Source: JAXLYE01 sp046351595
GTDB lineage: Bacteria; Myxococcota_A; Polyangia; Palsa-1104; JAEUJZ01
Direction: 5' to 3'
Assembly (NCBI GenBank): GCA_046351595.1
Contig: JAXLYE010000004.1
Coordinates: 947,156 to 1,011,155 of the forward strand
Length of the DNA stretch: 64,000 nt
Under the pieces are notes generated by a model. That model searched no databases. It was given only the letters and a program-made list of their open reading frames with translations, and was not told the origin of the DNA. Below are positions 38,558 through 47,936 of the stretch, piece by piece (position 1 is the first letter of the stretch; the number at the start of each line of letters is the position of its first letter). The position numbers and the translations under genes were made by a program.

Positions 38558-38885
38558 GTTTTCCTCAAAAAGTCTGCGCATCGTGGCCGCGCCTGCGCGG
38601 TTGGTCAAGCGGGTTGTGCCCCCGGGCCCGCCTGGTCACTCGGGGCGGCCGGCGGCTCGGGCGGACAAACTGCCAATCGCCGCAGGCGGCGTGGCGGACG
38701 GCCTGTCGAGCTGTCTGGCAGGCGACCCGGCGAGCCATCTGGCGAGAATCGGGCGGTCGCGCGGGCGGTCGCGCTGACCGGCTCCCCGTCGAGCGGCGGG
38801 CCGGTTGCCGAGGGCGGCGCGTGCGGGCCGCTCAGTCGGCCTGCGGGCGTGGTATGGTCCGCGCCTGCTGCTCTCAGGAAGCGCC
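38558..38885. other. 328-bp divergent gap between ssb and a lipoprotein gene
   Basis: A candidate ssb promoter lies at the left end. A 12-bp direct repeat GGGCGGTCGCGC occurs twice in tandem near 38750-38775. Nothing else was recognised. Confidence 0.5.
38580..38608 (-). promoter_or_regulatory. possible ssb promoter
   Basis: TTGACC (38603-38608) and CACGAT (38580-38585) on the minus strand are 17 bp apart; the start of transcription would be about 15 nt before the ssb ATG. Confidence 0.4.
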
Positions 38886-40223
38886 ATGAACCAGCCCGCT
38901 GTCGCCTTCCCCCGTGCGCCGCACCCTTCGCAAGCGTCTGGCCGGAGCCCCCGCGCCGGGCGCGTCGCGAGCCACTTTGAATCGGGCGGCAGCGCCGGCA
39001 CCACCGGCCCGGCGCGCTCCTGGTCCGGGCGCCTGCTGATCGCGCTCATGGCCTGCCTGGCCGTCGCGAGCGGGCTGCCCGGGTGCACCGATTCGCCGCG
39101 CATCCCCGACGACCTCGAGGCCTTCTACGCCGAGCTGCAGGACAGCGCGCGCGCCTTCCCGCAGACCGGCGGCGCCTGGGCGCAGCACTACGGCGACGCG
39201 CCTTTTTACGGCACCGCGTTCACCGTGCGCGCCGGACTCCGCGACGTGCGCGCCGACTACCTCGCGCTCGCCGACGCCAGCGCCGAGAACGCCCGCTCGA
39301 TCCTGCGCCGCGCCGCCAAGGATCCGAGCTACTTCCTCGAGGATCTCGAGCAGGTGATGATGTCCGCGCTCGGCCTGATTGACTACGCGGCGGCCCGCGG
39401 CGAGAAGGCCCCGCCCGTCGAGGTCGAGCAGATCATCGACGTCATCAACGCCTTCGCCGTGGGCCTGGGGCGCTACGTCGATCTCGACGCCGGGCAGTTT
39501 GCGATCAAGACCTACGGGCCGACCGCGATCACGGCCGCGGTGGCGCTGCTCAACCTGCAGTACGCGACCTACTTCCCGGGCGAGATCGCCGACGAGCGCA
39601 CCGTCGAGGCGCGCCGCATCGTCGAGACCATCGACCGCCGCGCGCACGCCCCGGGCAAGGGCTACCGCGTCCGCCCCGGCGAGGAGCTGCTGGAGCTTTA
39701 CCCGAACACGATGATGATGCTGGTGCTGTGCCGCCTGTACGAGCGCACCGGCGAGGTCGGCTACATCGAGCAGGCGGCCGATGTGTTCGAGGCGATCCAG
39801 CCGCTCAAGAACCGCGCCCGCGGCGGCTACAACTCGCCGTACTCGGCGGCCGCGATGGGCGCCAAGACCGACGACTACAGCACCCTGTCGAGCCAGAACT
39901 ACCTGACGCTGGCGCTCGCGCTGCTCTATATCGACACCGGTGACCGCCGCTACTTCGACGAGGCCATCGGCGTCCTGCGCTTCGTCAAGGACCACCTGTA
40001 CGACCCGGCGCAGCGCCGCGTCCTGCACCACTTCATCGACGGGCGCATCGCGGCCCCGACCGACCCGGAGTACTTCTGCACCGGCTGCAACTTCCAGCTC
40101 CTGTATGTGGTGTTCTACCTGAAGCACCACGCGCTCGGCACCTTGGCCCCCGGGCCCGCCGAGCCCCAGGGCCTCAACACCCGCAACCGACTTAAACCCA
40201 GCTTAGGTTCGACCCCGACATAA
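38886..40223 (+). CDS. helical-toroid lipoprotein
   Basis: The 445-residue product has a basic Ser-rich start of about 40 residues, a signal helix and the lipobox-like SGLPGC. The rest is regular helix pairs (LYPNTMMMLVLCRLYERTGE, SSQNYLTLALALLYIDTGDR, RYFDEAIGVLRFVKDHLYD) suggestive of an alpha/alpha-barrel as in glycosidases or lanthionine-synthetase-like folds. A late Cys pair FCTGCNFQL may bind metal. The ATG at 38886 has AGGAA upstream. The enzymatic role is unknown. Confidence 0.72.
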   Translation: MNQPAVAFPRAPHPSQASGRSPRAGRVASHFESGGSAGTTGPARSWSGRLLIALMACLAVASGLPGCTDSPRIPDDLEAFYAELQDSARAFPQTGGAWAQHYGDAPFYGTAFTVRAGLRDVRADYLALADASAENARSILRRAAKDPSYFLEDLEQVMMSALGLIDYAAARGEKAPPVEVEQIIDVINAFAVGLGRYVDLDAGQFAIKTYGPTAITAAVALLNLQYATYFPGEIADERTVEARRIVETIDRRAHAPGKGYRVRPGEELLELYPNTMMMLVLCRLYERTGEVGYIEQAADVFEAIQPLKNRARGGYNSPYSAAAMGAKTDDYSTLSSQNYLTLALALLYIDTGDRRYFDEAIGVLRFVKDHLYDPAQRRVLHHFIDGRIAAPTDPEYFCTGCNFQLLYVVFYLKHHALGTLAPGPAEPQGLNTRNRLKPSLGSTPT

Positions 40224-40293
40224 GACGGCTGCTCGTCGCCGGTCCGGTCGCGAATCCGCGCCGGCTGGCCTATAACGCAGCGAAGGCACGTTC

Positions 40294-41823
40294 ATGATCC
40301 ACCTGTTTCAACTGCTCTCCGACTCCACGGTCGACTGGATCGTCCACAACAGCACCGAGGCGCGCGTCGACGCGGGCGAGGTCCTCATCCGCGAAGGCAC
40401 GCGCATCTCGTCGATGTACATCGTCACCGAGGGCCTGCTCGGCGTGTACACCGGCTCGGCCGGCAACAAGAAGATCAGCCACGTCGGTCCCGGCGCGGTC
40501 GTCGGCGAGATGTCGTTCGTCGAGGACACCGCCACCGCCGCCTCGATCATCGCGATTGAGCAGACGCACCTTCTGGAGCTGTCGCGCGACAAGCTCACCG
40601 AGCAGACCACGGCGGATCCGGTCTTTGCCGCCGACTTCTACCGCGCCATCGCGGTGACGCTGTCGCAGCGGCTGCGCACGGCCCAGGCCAGCGCCCGCGC
40701 CGACGCCGGACCGGCCTACGACGATCCGCACTGGCGCGCCGCGGTCGACCTCATCGCCGACTTCAAGCGCATGCTGCTCGAGGCGGACCAGGAGTCGATC
40801 AAGAACGACGTGGTCTCGGAAGAAACCTACCAGCGCCTCGACGACAAGCTGCGCGAGCTGCAGACGGTGAGCAAGCAGATGCTGATCGACGAGTCGCCGC
40901 TCAGCCCGTACATGCGCGAGCAGCTCGGCGCGCTGCTCCAGACGGAGCTCTTGCCGTTCGTGCTGATGACCAGCACCGCCGAGCGCTTCTACTCCAAGCC
41001 GCGCGGCTACGCCGGCGACTACTTCACCATCGAGCGCATCTACCAGAACCAGCCGAGCGGCGCCGGACGCCTGGGCGCGGTCTTCGATCGCCTGTTCCTC
41101 GAGGCCCCGGCCTCGGTCGCGGTGCGCAACCGCCGCCCGCTCATCGTCGAGGAGATCAAGAAGACGCTGGCCAACAAGAAGACCGGCCCGGCGCGTGTCC
41201 TGTCGCTGGCCTGCGGCCCGGCGCGCGAGATCACCGACGTCTACGCCTCGCTGACCGAGAAGACGAAGCTGGTCGCGACGCTGCTCGACATCGACCTGCA
41301 GGCGCTCGCCTTCGTCGCCGACTGGCGCGACAAGGCGGGCCTCAAGACCAAGATCCAGCTGCTCAACGCGAACCTCATCCAGCTCGCGCTCGGCCGCGCC
41401 ACCCTCGACATCCCGCCGCAGGATCTGGTCTACAGCATCGGCCTCATCGACTACTTCGACGAGCGCCTGGTCATCAAGATGCTGGACTTCATCTACAAGG
41501 TGCTGGCGCCGGGCGGCCGCGTCATCCTCGGCAACTTCCACATCCGCAACCCGTCGCGCGCGATCATGGACTTCCTGCTCGAGTGGCACCTGGTCCACCG
41601 CACCGAGGAGGACATGGACCGCCTGTTCGAGAAGTCGGCGTTCCGCCGCAAGTCGACGAGCATCCGCTTCGAGCCGCAGGGCGTGAACATGTTCGCCGAG
41701 TGCATCAAGGAAGTCATCCCCGAGGCCGGCAAGGAGCCGCCGAAGGAGGCGGGCCGGGACGCGCTCAAGGATCTGGCCACGGAGCTCGGCCGCAGCCCGT
41801 CCAAGGCGAGCATCCCGACGTAG
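40294..41823 (+). CDS. methyltransferase with N-terminal cyclic-nucleotide-binding-like domain
   Basis: Residues about 1-125 form a cyclic-nucleotide-binding-like domain (GEVLIREGTRISSMYIVTEG, then VGEMSFVEDTATAASI). The Arg that normally binds the phosphate in this cassette is absent. A helical middle follows, with AERFYSKPRGYAGDY, a motif I associate with PhcB-type enzymes that make 3-hydroxypalmitic acid methyl ester signals. Residues about 285-480 are a class I SAM methyltransferase (VLSLACGPAREI as motif I, then LLDIDLQAL). It probably methylates a small molecule in response to a ligand or protein signal. The fold calls are firm; the PhcB link is tentative. Confidence 0.8.
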   Translation: MIHLFQLLSDSTVDWIVHNSTEARVDAGEVLIREGTRISSMYIVTEGLLGVYTGSAGNKKISHVGPGAVVGEMSFVEDTATAASIIAIEQTHLLELSRDKLTEQTTADPVFAADFYRAIAVTLSQRLRTAQASARADAGPAYDDPHWRAAVDLIADFKRMLLEADQESIKNDVVSEETYQRLDDKLRELQTVSKQMLIDESPLSPYMREQLGALLQTELLPFVLMTSTAERFYSKPRGYAGDYFTIERIYQNQPSGAGRLGAVFDRLFLEAPASVAVRNRRPLIVEEIKKTLANKKTGPARVLSLACGPAREITDVYASLTEKTKLVATLLDIDLQALAFVADWRDKAGLKTKIQLLNANLIQLALGRATLDIPPQDLVYSIGLIDYFDERLVIKMLDFIYKVLAPGGRVILGNFHIRNPSRAIMDFLLEWHLVHRTEEDMDRLFEKSAFRRKSTSIRFEPQGVNMFAECIKEVIPEAGKEPPKEAGRDALKDLATELGRSPSKASIPT

Positions 41824-41944
41824 CCCGCGCGCCGCGCGCTCCGTCTCGCCGCGCTCTCCGTCTTGGCCGACCGCCGCATTGACCCTCGGCGGCGCTCCGC
41901 CCTACGATCAGCCTTCGCGCTCTCGCGAGGTGATCAGCCAAGAC

Positions 41945-42316
41945 ATGTCCTCTCTACCCAAGATCAACAAGACCGTCTTGTCGGTGTTCGCGCCGGTGCT
42001 CATCGGTGCCGGCATCCTCGGCTTCCTGACGCCGCCGAGCCTGGCGCTGATGAGCGGCGCCGCGCCCTACAACCTCTTCCATATCGTCTTCGGGTTCGTC
42101 GGCCTGGGGTGTCTATTGAGCAAGCGCCCGGCGCTGATACGCGGCTTCAATGTCGGGTTCGGGTCGATTGACCTTTATCAGGCGGTGGCGAGTTTTGTCG
42201 GGCTGTTTCCGCGAGAGCTGTTTCAGTACAAGGTCGCGGATGATGTCTTGCATGTTGTGATTGGGGGGATCTTGGTGGGGGTGGGAGTTTGGGCGGATCG
42301 ACAGGGGGGGAATTAA
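41945..42316 (+). CDS. small membrane protein, four predicted helices
   Basis: The product has 123 residues from the ATG at 41945. Helices lie at about 13-28, 40-57, 68-86 and 100-117. Its organisation resembles DUF4383-like membrane proteins, but I cannot name a family with certainty. From about 42150 on, codon use changes: many third positions are T or G rather than C, and G-runs appear. Confidence 0.72.
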   Translation: MSSLPKINKTVLSVFAPVLIGAGILGFLTPPSLALMSGAAPYNLFHIVFGFVGLGCLLSKRPALIRGFNVGFGSIDLYQAVASFVGLFPRELFQYKVADDVLHVVIGGILVGVGVWADRQGGN

Positions 42317-42406
42317 TTCGAGAGCAAAAGAAGGCACCTGGCGGTTGCTCCCTTTGAATCCCTCTTCCCTGCTTGGCTGCTGGCGGGTTGATTGAAGTGG
42401 ATTTCG

Positions 42407-43417
42407 TTAGGAGGCCATGGCCAGGAGGCGGGGTAACGAGGTCAGGTCCAGGTTGCCGCCGCATAGGAGGGCCATGACTCGGCGGCCTTGGACGTGGGCG
42501 GAGGCGGCGCCGAACAGGGCGGCGGCGCTGGCCAGGGCGCCTGTGGGCTCTACGACCTGTTTGGCTCGCTCGAGCAGCAGGCGCAGCGCCCTGGCGATGT
42601 CGGCCTCGCGGACGGTGACGATGTCGTCGACCAGCGACTGGAGCAGGGGGAACGTGTAGCGGCCGACCGCTTGGGTCGCTACGCCGTCGGCGATCGTCGT
42701 CGGCTGCGGGATGCGCACGATGCGGCCGGCGCGGACCGAGGCCTGGGCGTCGGCGGCTGTCTCGGGCTCGACGCCGATGATGCGGATGTTTGGGCAGCGG
42801 GCCTTGAGCGCGCGGGCCATGCCGCCGATCAGGCCGCCGCCGCCGATCGGGATCAGCGCGACCTCCAGATCCGGCTGCTGCTCCGCGAGCTCGAGGCCGA
42901 TGGTGCCCTGGCCGGCGATGACCCGCGGATCGTCGAAGGGCGGCACCAGCGTCGCGCCGCGCTCGGTGCTGAGGCGGGCGGCGATGGCCTCGCGGTCCTC
43001 GCGGCGGCGGTCGTAAAGGACGATCTCGGCACGATAGCCGGCGGTGGCATCGAGCTTCACCTGCGGCGCGTCGCTCGGCATGACCAGCGTCGCCGGCATC
43101 CCGAGCAGGCGCGCCGCCAGCGCCACCCCCTGGGCGTGGTTCCCCGACGAGAACGCGACCACGCCGCGGGCGCGCTCGGCCGGCGGCAAGAGGAGCAGCC
43201 GGTTCAGCGCCCCCCGCAGCTTGAACGAGCCGCCGCGCTGCAGGTGCTCGGCCTTGAAGGTGAGCTCGCACCCCGCCAGCCGCGACAGGGTCGAGCAGGT
43301 GAGCAGCGGCGTGCGGTGCACGTAGGGCCGCAGGCGCTGCTCGGCGGCGACGATGTCGTCGAGCGAGACGGCCAGCTCGGCGTCGGTGCCAGCGGCGGCG
43401 GGGTCGGCGGCGTCCAT
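42407..43417 (-). CDS. PLP-dependent threonine/serine dehydratase
   Basis: This fold-type II PLP enzyme has 336 residues. The cofactor lysine is in GGSFKLRGALNRL, the substrate loop is SSGNHAQG and the phosphate loop IGGGGLIGGM. No ACT regulatory domain is present, so it is of the catabolic threonine ammonia-lyase or serine-racemase type rather than the long biosynthetic IlvA. It would deaminate threonine to 2-oxobutanoate (or act on serine). The ATG at 43417 is preferred over a GTG at 43429. Confidence 0.88.
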   Translation of the reverse strand: MDAADPAAAGTDAELAVSLDDIVAAEQRLRPYVHRTPLLTCSTLSRLAGCELTFKAEHLQRGGSFKLRGALNRLLLLPPAERARGVVAFSSGNHAQGVALAARLLGMPATLVMPSDAPQVKLDATAGYRAEIVLYDRRREDREAIAARLSTERGATLVPPFDDPRVIAGQGTIGLELAEQQPDLEVALIPIGGGGLIGGMARALKARCPNIRIIGVEPETAADAQASVRAGRIVRIPQPTTIADGVATQAVGRYTFPLLQSLVDDIVTVREADIARALRLLLERAKQVVEPTGALASAAALFGAASAHVQGRRVMALLCGGNLDLTSLPRLLAMAS

Positions 43418-43502
43418 GGCGCACGACACTACCGCACGGCGAGCGCCCCCTGTATTACGATTCTCTGCGAGCGTCTAGCGACGCGCACCGAGGGAGGGAC
43501 CT

Positions 43503-44903
43503 ATGTCTAGCCTGATGTTCCGCAGGATCCCCAACGCACCGAGCCCGATGCCTGCCCGGCGCTCCGCGCGCGCCGCGTACGCTGCGTCGCGGGCCATCGC
43601 GCTCGCCGGGCTGTTCGCCTGGCTCGGCCTCTTTAGCACCGGCGCGGTCTACGAGCGCAGCGCCGCGGCCAAGCCGTGCCCGACGCTGACCATCCTGCTC
43701 GACCAGTCGGCGTCGATGGCGCAGAACCCGCAGGGCTTCGCCGAGACCGATCCCAAGAAGCAGAAGTGGGGCATCGCGACCAAGGCGCTGACCGCGCTCA
43801 ACAACCGCTACACCGGCTTCCTGCCGATCGGGTACGGCAACTTCCCGACGGAGAACCGCTCGTGCACCGTCGACGAGAACAATACGCAGACCTGGATCCC
43901 CGTCGGCTACACCAACCAGAACAAGATCAACAACGCCATGATCGCCTACCCGTTCTCGGGCGGCAGCACACCGACCTGTGACGCGATTAAGAAGCTGGCG
44001 GCCAAGCTGGCGCCGGTCGAAACCACGCGCAGCGCCCACTACGTGCTGCTGGTCACCGACGGCGCGCCCGCGGACACCTGCTGCGGCGCGGATCCGGTCA
44101 AGGCCACGGTCGACGCCATCCGCGCCGCGGCGCAGCAGACGCCGCCGCTCAAGACCATCGTGGTCGGCTTCGGCCAGCTCGACGTGGCGTCGCGCGACGC
44201 CATGAACCAGATGGCGCTGGCTGGCGGCGTCCCCGACAGCACGGACCCCAACTTCAAGTACTACCGCGCCGAGGACGAGGCCAACCTCGACGCCGCGATC
44301 ACGCGCGTGCTCACGGTGGTCCTGGGCGGCGGCGACGCCGGCTCGTCGGGCACCTGCGAGGACGGCTGCTACGGCACCCCCTGTCCGAGCGGCCAGTACT
44401 GCAAACAGAACCAGTGCACGCTCAACCCCTGCGCCGGCGTCACCTGCATCCCCGGTCAGGCCTGCGCGCCCGATGGCAGCTGCGTCCCGATCTGCGCGAT
44501 CACCTGCCCCACCGGCTCGCACTGCGACCGCGGGCGCTGCGTCGGCGATCCGTGCAGCGGCTCGTGCACCTCGGGCCAGAAGTGCGACACCGCGAGCGGG
44601 CGCTGCACCCCGGATCCCGCGTGCCAGGGCATCATCTGCCACACCACCCAGGGCTGCTTCGGCGGCGCCTGCGTCGACGATCCGTGCAAGTACCTGACCT
44701 GCCCGGCGGGCTCGACGTGCAAGGCGTTCATCGGCTCGTGTGAGGCGATTGACAACGCCGGGATGGCGACGGGGTGCAGCTGTGATCTGCCGCGGGCGGC
44801 AGGGCACGGCAGCGAGGGCGGGGGCGCCACCTCGGCGCTCGCGCTGGCGGCGCTGGCGGCGCTGGTCGCGACGGCGACCCGGCTGCGGCGGCGTGTGAGC
44901 TGA
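43503..44903 (+). CDS. secreted VWA-domain protein with cysteine-rich repeats and MYXO-CTERM-like tail
   Basis: The 466-residue product has a long N-terminal region with a signal helix, then a von Willebrand A domain (TILLDQSASM as the metal-site DxSxS, HYVLLVTDGAPADTCC). Residues about 280-420 hold short disulfide repeats (CPSGQYCKQNQC, CIPGQACAPDGSC, CPTGSHCDRGRC). The end GCSCDL, hydrophobic run and RLRRR is a MYXO-CTERM-like sorting signal. It is probably a surface adhesin. GAGGGAGGG lies just before the ATG. Confidence 0.88.
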   Translation: MSSLMFRRIPNAPSPMPARRSARAAYAASRAIALAGLFAWLGLFSTGAVYERSAAAKPCPTLTILLDQSASMAQNPQGFAETDPKKQKWGIATKALTALNNRYTGFLPIGYGNFPTENRSCTVDENNTQTWIPVGYTNQNKINNAMIAYPFSGGSTPTCDAIKKLAAKLAPVETTRSAHYVLLVTDGAPADTCCGADPVKATVDAIRAAAQQTPPLKTIVVGFGQLDVASRDAMNQMALAGGVPDSTDPNFKYYRAEDEANLDAAITRVLTVVLGGGDAGSSGTCEDGCYGTPCPSGQYCKQNQCTLNPCAGVTCIPGQACAPDGSCVPICAITCPTGSHCDRGRCVGDPCSGSCTSGQKCDTASGRCTPDPACQGIICHTTQGCFGGACVDDPCKYLTCPAGSTCKAFIGSCEAIDNAGMATGCSCDLPRAAGHGSEGGGATSALALAALAALVATATRLRRRVS

Positions 44904-44958
44904 GCGGGGACGGGACGGGAGGGCCCGCGGGCGCCTCCCAGCGGGAGAGCGGGGGGAG

Positions 44959-46617
44959 CTAGAAGGGCCGCTCGCGGCAGGGCTCGTACTTCAGGGCGGA
45001 GAGGGCCTTGGCCAGCGGGCCCGTCGCTGAGTCGACGCTCATCAGGTTCTGGTTGACCTTGATCTTGCCGGCGGCCTTGGCGTCGTTGCAGGCGCTCTTG
45101 CCCCAGTCGGTCATGGCGCGCGCCCACTTGGTGCGGGCGTACTCGCTCAGCAGCTCGTCCTTCTTCTTCTCGAACTCGGCCAGGTCGGGCTCCTTGCGCT
45201 CCTTGAGGGTGAGGACCAGGAAGCTGCCGCTGACCTCACTCGGGCCGACCCACTCACCGGGCTTGAGCTTGAAGACGGCGCGGGCCAGCGCCTCGTTGTT
45301 GCCGACGCCCTGGACGAGGTCGCCGCGGCGCGCGAACAGGCCCGTCTCCTCGGCCTGCACGCGGCTGCCGCGCTCGCGCTCGGCGTCGTCGCTGTCGGCC
45401 TTGGGGAACAGCTCGCCGAGCTTCTTGCCGGCCTTGAGCTGCTCGACGGCGTCGCGCGCGGCGTTCCACGCCATCTCCTTCGACTTCTCCTTGAGGTAGA
45501 GCTCCTCGGCGAGCTCGCTGCGCGCCTGGCCGAGGCTGATGTCGCCCTCGCGGAAGCCCTCGACCTTGATCAGCTCCAGGCCGCGCTTGGTGCGGATGGG
45601 GCCGATGAGATCGCCCTCCTTGGCGGCGAAGACCTTCGCCTCGACCTCGTCGCCGAAGTCGGTGAAGGTCTTCTTGCGCCAGCCCAGGTCGCCGCCGCGC
45701 GGCTTGCTGGCGGTGTCCTCGGTGGTGGTGCGCGCGACGTCGGCGAACCGGGTGCCGGACTGCAGCGTCTTCTGCGCCGCCTCGAGCTTGGCCTTGGCCT
45801 CGTTGACCAGCGCCTCGCCGGCGGTGTCCTTGAGCTCGATGAGGATGCGGCGGACGTGGACGTTGCGCTCCTGCTTCGAGTAGACGTCCTTGCGGTCCTC
45901 GTACGCCTTCTTGATCTTCTCCTCGTTGGCGCGCGCGAAGTTCTCGATGTCGGCGTCGCTCGGCGCAAGCTGCTGCTCGAAGCGGAAGGGCGAGAAGCGC
46001 ACGAACTCGAGGTTGATCTGCGTGTTCTTGTCCTCGAAGTCGGCCTTGACCTCATCGAGGGCGGCCTTGCTGCCGAGGCGCATCAGCTGGCGCAGCTTGT
46101 CGGCGAGCAGCTCGCGCTGCTGGATCTCCATGAACTGCTTGACGGTGATGCGGTAGGAGTTCTGCACGACCATCTTGAAGCGCTCATAGTCGAAGACGCC
46201 GGCCTTGAAGGCGTAGGGGTCGATGGGGCGGAGCACGCCGGCGATGTACATGCGGCCCTGCTCGGCGATGAGCTTGGCCGCCTCGTCCTCGGCGACCTGC
46301 AGGCCCATCTGCTCGGCCTCGCGCGCGAACAGCTCGCGCTCGATGAGGCGGTCCATGACCACCTCGCGGATGCGGCGCACCTGCGCGGGATCGTCGGGCA
46401 TGCGGTTGATGCCGAGGGCCACCTGGGCGAAGTGGAAGTCCTGCTCGGTGATCTCGTTGCCATACACCTTGGCGGCGTAGCGCCCGCCGAAGTCGAAGCT
46501 GGTATCGGTGCCGCTGAAGCTGCCGGGGCCGAAGCTGACGATGAAGGCGATGATGATGATGCCGAAGAAGATGTAGATGACGGCCGAGCGCGAGTTCTGA
46601 CGGACCGTTTCGAGCAT
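44959..46617 (-). CDS. membrane-anchored peptidyl-prolyl isomerase/chaperone, PpiD-like
   Basis: The 552-residue protein has an N-terminal membrane anchor (VIYIFFGIIIIAFIVSFGPG), a SurA/PpiD-type N-terminal chaperone region, and a parvulin domain (NVHVRRILIELK, SKPRGGDLGW, GPIRTKRGLELIKV). A C-terminal chaperone part follows. PpiD proteins assist folding of outer-membrane and secreted proteins at the periplasmic side of the Sec translocon. The gene stands alone between a convergent VWA gene and a co-directional lipoprotein gene. Confidence 0.88.
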   Translation of the reverse strand: MLETVRQNSRSAVIYIFFGIIIIAFIVSFGPGSFSGTDTSFDFGGRYAAKVYGNEITEQDFHFAQVALGINRMPDDPAQVRRIREVVMDRLIERELFAREAEQMGLQVAEDEAAKLIAEQGRMYIAGVLRPIDPYAFKAGVFDYERFKMVVQNSYRITVKQFMEIQQRELLADKLRQLMRLGSKAALDEVKADFEDKNTQINLEFVRFSPFRFEQQLAPSDADIENFARANEEKIKKAYEDRKDVYSKQERNVHVRRILIELKDTAGEALVNEAKAKLEAAQKTLQSGTRFADVARTTTEDTASKPRGGDLGWRKKTFTDFGDEVEAKVFAAKEGDLIGPIRTKRGLELIKVEGFREGDISLGQARSELAEELYLKEKSKEMAWNAARDAVEQLKAGKKLGELFPKADSDDAERERGSRVQAEETGLFARRGDLVQGVGNNEALARAVFKLKPGEWVGPSEVSGSFLVLTLKERKEPDLAEFEKKKDELLSEYARTKWARAMTDWGKSACNDAKAAGKIKVNQNLMSVDSATGPLAKALSALKYEPCRERPF

Positions 46618-46741
46618 GCGGGATCGCTCCTTGCCGGGTTTCCTGTTCTACGTATCGAGGCGGAGACTCTACTTCACCCGGACGGCCCTGTTCAAGCCGC
46701 GTCGATGGGGGGGCTGTTGCGGGCATCTCGGGCGTCACGGT

Positions 46742-46811
46742 GCGGGGCCTGTCGACTCCGGCCATCCCGCCGCTCCTGCGTCGGGAACCCCTGCGCTCCG
46801 GCGCCACCCGC
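46742..46811 (-). repeat. interspersed repeat, copy B
   Basis: This 70-bp sequence matches 31536-31603. It lies 40 bp downstream of the cysteine-rich lipoprotein gene. On the minus strand both copies carry a GGG...CCC hairpin at the same relative place. Confidence 0.7.
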
Positions 46812-46850
46812 ACCGCCGTATGGCGGAGCGGGCCGCGAGCAGGGCAGGGG

Positions 46851-47762
46851 TCAGGTGCAGGGGGCGCCGGGGGCGCGGCAGGTGAAGGACGTGCCGCAGT
46901 CGGTGCAGCTCAGGCCGGGCGCGCAGTCGCCGTCGGGGTTCTTGGTGGTGCAGATGGTGCCCGAGGCGCCGAGCTGGCAGGTGCCCGAGAAGCTGTTGCA
47001 CTGGTTCTCGCAGTCGCCGTTGCGCAGGCAGGGCTTGCCGTCGGGCTGCTTGTCCATGCAGGCGCCGTAGACGCTGTTGCAGACCAGCGGCGCGGTGCAG
47101 TCGGCGTCGACTCCGCACGAGGTCCCGGCGGCGCCCGAGGTGCAGACGCCGAGCGAGCAGTTGCCGCTCAGGCAGTCGCTGCCGAAGTCGCACGGGTAGT
47201 CGTTCTCGAGCGGGCCGCACCACGACTTGGTCGGCAGGCAGCCCATCGCGCCGAGCATGTCGCTGCCGCAGTCGGTGTCGCGGACGCAGAACTCGCCGCG
47301 GCTGCGCAGCTTCTGGCAGGTGCGGCCGTTGCACAGCAGCCCGGTGGCGCAGTCGCCGTCGACGGTGCAGGCGCAGCCGACCGGGCGGGTGCCGGCGCCG
47401 GTGGCGAGGGCCAGGCAGTCGGTGCACTTGCCGCCGCCCATCGCCGGGACATCGCACACCAGGGCGCGCGTCTCGTCATCGAAGCCGGTGCACTGGTCGT
47501 TCAGCGTGCAGCCGCAGCCGAGGTCGCCGCCGGCGTCGCCGGGCACGCAGACCGCGCGCTGGATCTGACCCGGCTCGCGCCCGCTCGCGCCCGGCTCAAG
47601 GCCCGAATCGACGCTGACGCCGCAGCCGGTCGCGAGCGCGCCGGTCACGAGCCCGAAGATCAGCCCGCACAGGAGGCCCCGCAACCCGCACCCCGTCTGC
47701 GCCGCGCACGCTGCCGACCCGGTCCTTGGCGTCCGTCGCGTCTGTCGAGATGAGCTGTGCAT
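46851..47762 (-). CDS. cysteine-rich lipoprotein
   Basis: The 303-residue protein has a signal helix with the lipobox ALATGC. About eight short disulfide modules follow (CTLNDQC, CTVDGDCATGLLCNGRTC, CDFGSDCLSGNCSLGVC and the like), a pattern common in myxobacterial surface proteins. No catalytic motif is seen. It is divergent from the beta-helix gene and probably surface-exposed. Confidence 0.82.
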   Translation of the reverse strand: MHSSSRQTRRTPRTGSAACAAQTGCGLRGLLCGLIFGLVTGALATGCGVSVDSGLEPGASGREPGQIQRAVCVPGDAGGDLGCGCTLNDQCTGFDDETRALVCDVPAMGGGKCTDCLALATGAGTRPVGCACTVDGDCATGLLCNGRTCQKLRSRGEFCVRDTDCGSDMLGAMGCLPTKSWCGPLENDYPCDFGSDCLSGNCSLGVCTSGAAGTSCGVDADCTAPLVCNSVYGACMDKQPDGKPCLRNGDCENQCNSFSGTCQLGASGTICTTKNPDGDCAPGLSCTDCGTSFTCRAPGAPCT

Positions 47763-47847
47763 GGAGGGCCTCCTGTTGCCGTCGCCGTTCGCGGCAGGCT
47801 GCTCGGGGCCTCCCGAGGTGCTGCCCGCCTGTTTCGGTTCTCTTGTT

Positions 47848-47875
47848 TTGATGTCCGGTGGCGCGGGGCTATTTT
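47848..47875 (+). promoter_or_regulatory. possible promoter of the beta-helix gene
   Basis: TTGATG (47848-47853) and TATTTT (47870-47875) are 16 bp apart in an AT-richer stretch, about 60 bp before the start codon. Confidence 0.4.
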
Positions 47876-47936
47876 TGCAGCAAGCCGCGCGAAAATGCTA
47901 AACAGGTCGCGGATTTTCGGGCCCAAGGAGCCGCTC

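Noticed and set aside
46615..46850. Gap before the PpiD-like gene searched for a further gene
   Set aside because: Open frames there are short and noisy; only the interspersed repeat is supported.
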